Origin: Desulfocapsaceae bacterium
GTDB taxonomy: Bacteria > Desulfobacterota > Desulfobulbia > Desulfobulbales > Desulfocapsaceae
Length of the DNA: 11,258 bases
Assembly (NCBI GenBank): GCA_029934775.1
Contig: JAOZLO010000046.1
Location: 1 to 11,258, forward strand
Direction of reading: 5' to 3'
Below, in pieces: positions 7,067-11,258 of the stretch. The first letter of the stretch is position 1. Each line of letters starts with the position of its first letter. Both the position numbers and the translations under genes were made by a program. The notes beneath the pieces are model-generated. The model was not told the DNA's origin. It worked only from the letters and a program-made list of their open reading frames with translations, and searched no databases.

Positions 7067-7701
7067 TATTCTTCTCCGGCAAAAAAAACGTTATCGTCTA
7101 CATCAACCTTGTCGAGCCATTTCGAGATTGCAGTGTCATATTTTGAGGTAAGGGCAAATACCTTTGCTGCAAGCCTGAACCTGGTTTTCAAAGCGGTATT
7201 TCCTGTTTCCTTAATTTCTTTTATTACCTGGGGATAATCGACGGGATCTACTATCACTGTCACGTCATTAAAATTTTTTGCGGCGGCACGTAACATGGTG
7301 GGTCCGCCAATATCTATATTTTCAATGGCACTTGCAAGGGTACAGTCGGGATCCGCAATTGTCTTTTCAAAATCATAAAGATTAACAGCTATTAAATCTA
7401 TGCTTTCCAGGCCATGCTCACTGCACTGGGCCTGGTGTTTTTTATTCTCTCTCTGATTGAGAATGCCGCCGTGTACTTTGGGGTGTAGAGTCTTCACCCG
7501 TCCGTCAAGCATTTCAGGAAATCCTGTGAATTCAGAAACATCCATCACATCCAGACCCGCATCTCTCAGTTTCCCGGCAGTCCCTCCGGTTGAAAGCAGT
7601 TCAATGTCAAGTTGAATCAACTCGGAGGCGAATCCTTCAATACCCGATTTATCAGTCAGGCTGATTAAAGCTCTTTTAATTTTTCCCATCCTCATCCCCA
7701 T
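7066..7701 (-). CDS. purH: IMP cyclohydrolase (stand-alone N-terminal domain of PurH)
   Basis: This enzyme closes the last ring of IMP from formyl-AICAR. It is 211 aa and corresponds only to the N-terminal MGS-like cyclohydrolase domain of bifunctional PurH (about 500-530 aa). Visible motifs are LLSTGGT (35-41), [14 protein letters not shown] (66-79), NLYDF (107-111) and [15 protein letters not shown] (128-142). The AICAR transformylase domain is absent. The stop is followed directly by purN with a 1-nt overlap, so this is not a sequence break in a longer gene. I believe split PurH activities occur in other Desulfobacterota, so another gene should supply the transformylase. The start at 7701 abuts the hslR stop (TGA then ATG). 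In-frame ATGs at 7695 and 7689 are alternatives, the latter with GGGG upstream and a more usual MGKIKRAL N-terminus. Confidence 0.9.
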   Translation of the reverse strand: MGMRMGKIKRALISLTDKSGIEGFASELIQLDIELLSTGGTAGKLRDAGLDVMDVSEFTGFPEMLDGRVKTLHPKVHGGILNQRENKKHQAQCSEHGLESIDLIAVNLYDFEKTIADPDCTLASAIENIDIGGPTMLRAAAKNFNDVTVIVDPVDYPQVIKEIKETGNTALKTRFRLAAKVFALTSKYDTAISKWLDKVDVDDNVFFAGEE

Positions 7702-8094
7702 TCAATCTTTTCTAACAAACTCTTTTATTTTACGACGATCACGCTTATTCGGCTTTGTAGCCGGAGTCGAATGACTTGCATTGAATAATCGTCGCAACTG
7801 TCTCAGTTCCTCTCTGGCCCGGATACTCTCTTCGTCTTCTTCATAAAGTAACTGAGCCTCTTTTGCCGGTCTTCTATACACATTAAGGGCCATGATGTTA
7901 ATCTTAAATTCTTCATTGCCCCGGTTTACAAGCAATTGATCACCGACGGTTACAGCCCGGGCAGCTTTAACACGATGGCCATTCAGACGAACCTTACCGC
8001 CATTAACTGCTTTTGCAGCCAGGGAGCGGGTTTTAAAAAACCTGGCAGCCCAAAGCCATTTATCGATACGAATTTTTTTTTCAGTCGTGTCCAT
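7702..8094 (-). CDS. hslR: S4-domain RNA-binding protein, Hsp15 (HslR) family
   Basis: This 130-aa protein closely follows the E. coli Hsp15 plan: RIDKWLWAARFFKTRSLA at 9-26, GGKVRLNG in the S4 fold (about 8-66), YRRPAKEAQLLYEE at 73-86, and a basic C-terminal tail ending KRDRRKIKEFVRKD. Hsp15 binds stalled 50S subunits that carry nascent chains and helps recycle them. AGGT lies a few bases before the ATG. It is the first gene of the operon with purH, purN and the U32 protein, with no gap before purH. The shared RNA/ribosome theme with the U32 protein is suggestive only. The upstream interval to folE2 (8095-8357) is shared and divergent; I see no strong promoter for hslR in it. Confidence 0.9.
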   Translation of the reverse strand: MDTTEKKIRIDKWLWAARFFKTRSLAAKAVNGGKVRLNGHRVKAARAVTVGDQLLVNRGNEEFKINIMALNVYRRPAKEAQLLYEEDEESIRAREELRQLRRLFNASHSTPATKPNKRDRRKIKEFVRKD

Positions 8095-8250
8095 CTTTTA
8101 CCTGCAGAACAAAGTAATGAGAAATATTCAGTCGCTCCGATCTGCTCAGAATACACATATTACTCCAAAAACGCATGAAAAAATAAGACCAGGTAAGTCA
8201 TTCAGCAAAAAGAATATTGTCGAACCTGCTTAAAAGGAGTTATTGTAAAA

Positions 8251-8334
8251 ATGCACTTTCGGATATATTTTTTCAGTACTGTCCGGCCAGGATTTTTATC
8301 GAGTTTTTGCAAAACTGTCACAATTACCTGTTAA
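8251..8334 (+). CDS. Possible 27-aa upstream ORF ahead of folE2
   Basis: An ATG at 8251, preceded by AAGGAG (about 11 bases upstream), opens a 27-codon frame that ends at TAA 8332-8334, 23 bases before the folE2 start. The peptide begins MHFRIYFFSTVRPG. Nothing in its sequence indicates a function. It could be a leader peptide or a chance frame, and the spacing is at the long end for a ribosome binding site. Confidence 0.2.
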   Translation: MHFRIYFFSTVRPGFLSSFCKTVTITC

Positions 8335-8357
8335 ACATCTTTTTATCGAGTGAGATC

Positions 8358-9095
8358 ATGCACATTCAGACTGTGGGGCTTAAAGGAATCAAGACACCCG
8401 TACGTGTTAAAGAAAAAAGCGGGAAACTGCAAAACACCATTGCAACGATATCTATGCAGGCAAAGCTTGAAGACGGACATAAAACAAACTGTGTAGAGAC
8501 ATTTACCTCAATCCTCAACCAGTCTCTTGGAGAAATTTCTGTCGCAAGTTTTTCCTTCATCCTGGCTAAAGTTAAAGAAAAACTGAATGCCAGGAGCGTC
8601 CGACTGGAGATGTCATTCCCCTATTTCATAAACAAAAAAGCACCAATCAGCAACACCCACAGCCTGATGGAGTATGGTTGTACTTTTTCAGGGGGCCTTG
8701 GTGACGGTGAGGGTTTTATCCTCTCCGCCCGTGTACCGGTAACGACCCTCTGTCCATGCTCAAAAGAGATAAGTTCGGGTGGAGCTCACAATCAACGAGC
8801 TGAAGTAACGCTCAGTGTAACATTTGACAACTTTATCTGGGTGGAAGACCTTATCTTAATGATCGAAAAATCGGCATCATGTGAGCTATATGCCCTTCTC
8901 AAACGTCCAGACGAAAAATATGTGACGGAAAAAGCCTTCAACAACCCAATGTTTGTGGAGGATGTGGTACGGAAAGTTGCCGTTTCTGCCTTGGAAAACA
9001 AGGATATCAACTGGTTTTCAGTTGGTGTGGAGAGCTTTGAATCAATACATAAACACAGCGCATATGCATATGTTGACAGTGACGAAGTGAGATAG
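8358..9095 (+). CDS. folE2: GTP cyclohydrolase FolE2 (type IB)
   Basis: This enzyme converts GTP to 7,8-dihydroneopterin triphosphate, the first step of folate and other pterin pathways. FolE2 enzymes are unrelated in sequence to the Zn-dependent FolE (type IA). With the start at 8358 it is 245 aa. Diagnostic motifs are VGLKGIKTPV (6-15), LCPCSKEIS (131-139, with the metal/catalytic cysteines), GAHNQR (142-147), SASCELYALLKRPDEKYVTE (172-191), and the end motif FESIHKHSAYA (227-237). The reading frame is open further upstream to a TTG at 8217, but those 47 codons do not resemble FolE2 and that TTG lacks a ribosome binding site, so I chose the ATG at 8358, where GAGTGAG lies 4-10 bases upstream. 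It is transcribed alone, divergent from hslR. Confidence 0.93.
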   Translation: MHIQTVGLKGIKTPVRVKEKSGKLQNTIATISMQAKLEDGHKTNCVETFTSILNQSLGEISVASFSFILAKVKEKLNARSVRLEMSFPYFINKKAPISNTHSLMEYGCTFSGGLGDGEGFILSARVPVTTLCPCSKEISSGGAHNQRAEVTLSVTFDNFIWVEDLILMIEKSASCELYALLKRPDEKYVTEKAFNNPMFVEDVVRKVAVSALENKDINWFSVGVESFESIHKHSAYAYVDSDEVR

Positions 9096-9121
9096 TGCCT
9101 ATCCATAAATGGCTATTTTTT
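9092..9121 (+). terminator. Weak candidate terminator of folE2
   Basis: ATAGtGCC (9092-9099) can pair with GGCTAT (9111-9116) with one bulged base and an 11-base loop, followed by a run of six T (9116-9121). It starts at the folE2 stop codon and overlaps the 3' end of the opposing small gene. Stability looks modest. Confidence 0.4.
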
Positions 9122-9322
9122 CATAAATCGCCTTTGAAAAGAACCCGACTCTTTACGACCATCAAGCATTTTACGCAGCATCTGCAACTCTTTCTGGGCT
9201 GTTTTCAGCTCTTTTTTCAAAGGTTCCTGCTCTTTTTCGGACTTTATGTCAATTTCCTTCTGAATCATGTCTACTTTTTGCCGGGCACGATAGAGTTCCA
9301 GAGCTAGCGCTTTTATTGACAT
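9113..9322 (-). CDS. Small coiled-coil protein of unknown function
   Basis: This 69-aa, highly charged, Lys/Glu-rich protein is predicted by eye to be almost wholly helical, with heptad-like spacing of Leu/Ile/Met through residues ~7-55. It has no cysteine, signal peptide or membrane segment, and the C-terminus is basic (QRRFMKK). I do not recognise a family. It is likely real: the ATG overlaps the last 10 bases of yjgA (ATGTCAATAA), a GAGGAG Shine-Dalgarno sits about 6 bases upstream inside the yjgA coding sequence, and the pair is co-oriented. The coupling suggests a role near the ribosome-associated YjgA, but that is inference. Confidence 0.7.
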   Translation of the reverse strand: MSIKALALELYRARQKVDMIQKEIDIKSEKEQEPLKKELKTAQKELQMLRKMLDGRKESGSFQRRFMKK

Positions 9323-9864
9323 TCCAATCTCCTCTGAAATTCATCCTTTTCAACCGCCGCCTTCAATATTCGAAAAACTTCACGATAATGACCATGGATG
9401 CGAGTTCTGGCATACTGGTATACTGATTTTCTCAAATCACCTTCGTCCAGTGTATACTTCTGTACAACAGCATCAATTTCCACCCCCGGCCAGTCTGGTT
9501 CCCATATTATTCCATTCTGTCGACAATTCTGTTGATCATCAATTGCCTCATTAATAATCACATCACGCAGTCTCTCAGCCTCTTTTTGCATAATGGTACT
9601 CTTTAACTGAGACCCCTTTTTATCAGCGAGATAGGATAAAATTTCATCTACAGATCCCAACCTCATAATCTTGGCCAGATATTTAATCTGTCTCTTTCTT
9701 GCCCCGCCTTTAAGGCCTCTACAGGCAAGAATCGCATCTTTTACATCCTCACTGCCTGGAAATAATTTCAGATCTTTATTCGAGAGAAGGGCAATTTCTT
9801 CAGCTCCCTCCTCCTCCTGTTTAAATTTTCTTTTCCTGGCTGATCTACTAATTCGTTCTGTCAT
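9313..9864 (-). CDS. yjgA: DUF615 ribosome-associated protein (YjgA/DarP family)
   Basis: This 183-aa protein has the DUF615 plan: a basic N-terminus with SRSARKRKFK, an acidic helix, KDLKLFPGSEDVKDAI (30-45), the basic segment GGARKRQIKYLAKIMR (53-68), and a late ARTRIHGHYREVFRIL helix matching the ARxIFRYLRE end of E. coli YjgA. E. coli YjgA (DarP) associates with late 50S precursors and helps assemble the peptidyl-transferase centre. The ATG at 9864 has GAGAG about 7 bases upstream. It is followed by an overlapping coiled-coil gene and preceded by gpmI, from which it is now separated by a 165-bp repeat element. Confidence 0.85.
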   Translation of the reverse strand: MTERISRSARKRKFKQEEEGAEEIALLSNKDLKLFPGSEDVKDAILACRGLKGGARKRQIKYLAKIMRLGSVDEILSYLADKKGSQLKSTIMQKEAERLRDVIINEAIDDQQNCRQNGIIWEPDWPGVEIDAVVQKYTLDEGDLRKSVYQYARTRIHGHYREVFRILKAAVEKDEFQRRLECQ

Positions 9865-9876
9865 TTCAACTCTCTA

Positions 9877-9893
9877 GGGTACCTTGCAAAATT
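9877..9893 (+). repeat. Left terminal inverted repeat
   Basis: GGGTACCTTGCAAAATT, the exact reverse complement of 10025-10041. The preceding TCTA is repeated after the right end. This end lies 12 bases upstream of the yjgA ATG. Confidence 0.85.
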
Positions 9894-10022
9894 GCCTTTT
9901 CGCCCAATCTCTGCGTTATATTCAAAAATTTATCCTCAGAATATGAACTATATGCCTGCGGTAAATTTTTTCTCATGTCTTGATTTTAAACCGGAAAGCG
10001 AGTTCGCGAGACTCCGAGAACT

Positions 10023-11258
10023 CTAATTTTGCAAGGTACCCTCTATTTGCAGAAGAGCAGGTTCATACTCTTCCGGATGTTGATACCCGAGCAGGACACA
10101 AATGGTTGCAGCAACATTTGCCAGCCCCGGCTGCTTTACATCTGTCAAAGCAAACCTGTTTGATCCACTGAAATCCCGAACAATGAATGGTACCGGGTTA
10201 AGGGTATGGGCAACCATCGGGATAATTTTACCATTTTTTTCTTTCCACATACAGTCAGCATTACCGTGATCGGCTGTAATTACAGCAATACCACCAGCTT
10301 CCTGTATTGCACTAAGAAGTCTTTTCAGGCAGATGTCAACGGTTTCAACAGCAATTCGTATTGACGCCGGAAACCCGGTATGTCCCACCATGTCAGCGTT
10401 GGCAAAGTTCAAACGGATAAACTTACATTGACCTGTCCGTATGGCATCGATCACCTTATCCGTAATTTCAGCGGCTTTCATCCAGGGCCTTTCGTCAAAA
10501 GTCACCTTATCGGATGGAATTTCCACATACTTTTCATATTTTTCATCAATATAACCAGTCTTGTTACCGTTCCAGAAGTACGTCACGTGGCCGAATTTCT
10601 GAGTCTCACTGCACGCAAACTGACTGATCTGATTGCGCGCCAGATACTCGCCCATGGTCCGGTCGATATCGGGCGGCTGCACTAGATAGTGGCGGGGAAG
10701 CTCGAGGTCACCGTCGTATTGCATCATGCCGACGAAGTCGACGTCGGGGATAGGCCCACGATCGAACTCGCTGAGCTCCGGCTCGGTGAAGGCGCGAGTG
10801 AGCTCGAGCGCGCGATCGCCCCGGAAGTTGAACAGAACCACGGCCGCGCCATCGCGGATCGGTCCGACGGGGTTGCCCTCGCCATCGACGATGACGAAAG
10901 CGAGGAGATTCTGATCGATCATCCCGGCGTTTTCATCGCGAAGGGTCTCGATGGCGTTGGTCGTACTCGGAAAGCCTCGGCCCTCGCCGAGCACGTGGTG
11001 CTTCCAACCGCGCTCGACCATCGACCAGTCGGCTCCATAGCGATCCATCGTAATGAACATGCGGCCGCCGCCTGATGCAATGCGATAGTCGCGCCCGCCC
11101 TGCTCATTGAGATCGTGCAACACCTTCTCGAGCGCCTCGACGTACTCGAGCGCGCTGGTCTCGGGCACATCGCGTCCGTCGAGCAGGACGTGGACACGCG
11201 CGTGCTGCACGCCCTCTTCGTTGCAGCGGCGGAGCATCGAGAACAGGTGCTCGATGTG
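10023..11258 (-). CDS. gpmI: 2,3-bisphosphoglycerate-independent phosphoglycerate mutase (5' end beyond window)
   Basis: This cytoplasmic Mn-dependent enzyme interconverts 3- and 2-phosphoglycerate in glycolysis. About 411 codons are present; the frame continues past 11258, so the N-terminal ~130-140 residues, including the catalytic serine, are not seen. Visible motifs in order are HIEHLF at the window edge, LDGRD, SGGGRMFITMDR, NFRGDRA (substrate arginines), SETQKFGHVTYFWNG, NFANADMVGHTG, ITADHGNADCM and HTLNPVPF (metal ligands). The layout fits the longer (~550 aa) GpmI form. Two oddities stand out. The last five residues (GTLQN) and the TAG stop are encoded by the end of the inserted repeat element. 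The coding DNA upstream of about 10,600 is about 60-68% GC, against the mid-40s downstream, with the frame intact across the change. Confidence 0.94.
   Translation of the reverse strand, partial: HIEHLFSMLRRCNEEGVQHARVHVLLDGRDVPETSALEYVEALEKVLHDLNEQGGRDYRIASGGGRMFITMDRYGADWSMVERGWKHHVLGEGRGFPSTTNAIETLRDENAGMIDQNLLAFVIVDGEGNPVGPIRDGAAVVLFNFRGDRALELTRAFTEPELSEFDRGPIPDVDFVGMMQYDGDLELPRHYLVQPPDIDRTMGEYLARNQISQFACSETQKFGHVTYFWNGNKTGYIDEKYEKYVEIPSDKVTFDERPWMKAAEITDKVIDAIRTGQCKFIRLNFANADMVGHTGFPASIRIAVETVDICLKRLLSAIQEAGGIAVITADHGNADCMWKEKNGKIIPMVAHTLNPVPFIVRDFSGSNRFALTDVKQPGLANVAATICVLLGYQHPEEYEPALLQIEGTLQN
10025..10041 (-). repeat. Right terminal inverted repeat, overlapping the gpmI stop
   Basis: The reverse complement of 9877-9893. 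On the minus strand it supplies the final gpmI codons and the first two bases of the TAG stop's surroundings (the TAG is at 10025-10023). Followed by TCTA at 10042-10045. Confidence 0.85.

Larger units (their letters stand above)
9877..10041. mobile_element. MITE-like element with 17-bp terminal inverted repeats
   Basis: This 165-bp element has perfect 17-bp terminal inverted repeats, GGGTACCTTGCAAAATT at 9877-9893 and its reverse complement at 10025-10041. Both outer ends are flanked by TCTA (9873-9876 and 10042-10045), a 4-bp target duplication. There is no coding frame of note inside, so it would need a transposase in trans. Near one end a hairpin can form from GAGTTC (10000-10005) and GAACTC (10018-10023). 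Removing the element plus one TCTA gives a gpmI frame ending in TGA one base before the yjgA ATG, independent support that it is an insertion. The 4-bp duplication and GGG ends are compatible with several IS groups (for example IS5-like); I cannot name the parent. Confidence 0.75.

Noticed and set aside
7066..7701. purH as a truncated pseudogene.
   Set aside because: All cyclohydrolase motifs are intact and the stop is precisely overlapped by the purN start, so the short length looks like the natural gene.
8150..8162. AATA-CACA-TATT inverted repeat between hslR and folE2 as a Zur-type operator, since some folE2 genes respond to zinc.
   Set aside because: The arms are only 4 bp and it does not match the Zur box pattern I know; too weak to claim.
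8217..8357. N-terminal extension of FolE2 from a TTG at 8217.
   Set aside because: The 47 extra residues do not resemble FolE2, the TTG has no Shine-Dalgarno, and the ATG at 8358 gives the family N-terminus.
10680..11258. Several open frames opposite gpmI in the high-GC segment (for example 10689-11075 plus).
   Set aside because: They are antisense shadows, expected in GC-rich coding DNA; the gpmI frame carries all the recognisable motifs.
1..11258. CRISPR array, tRNA/rRNA genes, toxin-antitoxin or phage-defence system.
   Set aside because: I saw no regularly spaced repeats, no tRNA- or rRNA-like sequence and no defence-type proteins in any part of the window.

Overview
The window is an ordinary-looking stretch of bacterial housekeeping genes at roughly 40-47% GC. 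Its gene content and protein style point to a Desulfobacterota bacterium, perhaps Desulfobulbales: a FolE2-type GTP cyclohydrolase, a stand-alone IMP cyclohydrolase, a long-form GpmI and a DUF4388 signalling protein. This placement is an inference from family resemblance. The last ~600 bases are much richer in GC and may not come from the same genome.

Layout. Positions 1-140 hold no gene. On the minus strand, trpG (141-746) follows trpE (748-2250) with a 1-nt gap; together they form anthranilate synthase, the entry to tryptophan synthesis. Upstream lies rpsT (ribosomal protein S20, GTG start), which has its own terminator and a promoter region at 2747-2930. A divergent promoter drives a plus-strand three-domain regulatory protein (3096-4190): a Cys-rich N-terminal domain, a cyclic-nucleotide-binding fold and DUF4388. 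Convergent to it is a tight minus-strand operon: hslR (S4 RNA-binding) -> purH cyclohydrolase domain only -> purN -> a large U32-family protein. Its gaps are 0 nt, a 1-nt overlap and 4 nt. folE2 (8358-9095, plus) diverges from this operon. It converges on yjgA/darP plus a small overlapping coiled-coil gene, and these in turn lie downstream of gpmI (10023 to beyond the window end).

The two most interesting observations concern gpmI. First, a 165-bp non-coding element with perfect 17-bp terminal inverted repeats and a TCTA duplication sits exactly between gpmI and yjgA. Removing it in silico restores a gpmI stop codon one base before the yjgA ATG, so the element looks like a MITE that split a coupled gene pair and donated a new stop codon. 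Second, the 5' part of gpmI changes abruptly to about two-thirds GC within the conserved part of the gene. This suggests an assembly chimera or a recombinant (mosaic) gene.

I did not find a defence system, CRISPR array, phage or clearly new multi-gene system here.
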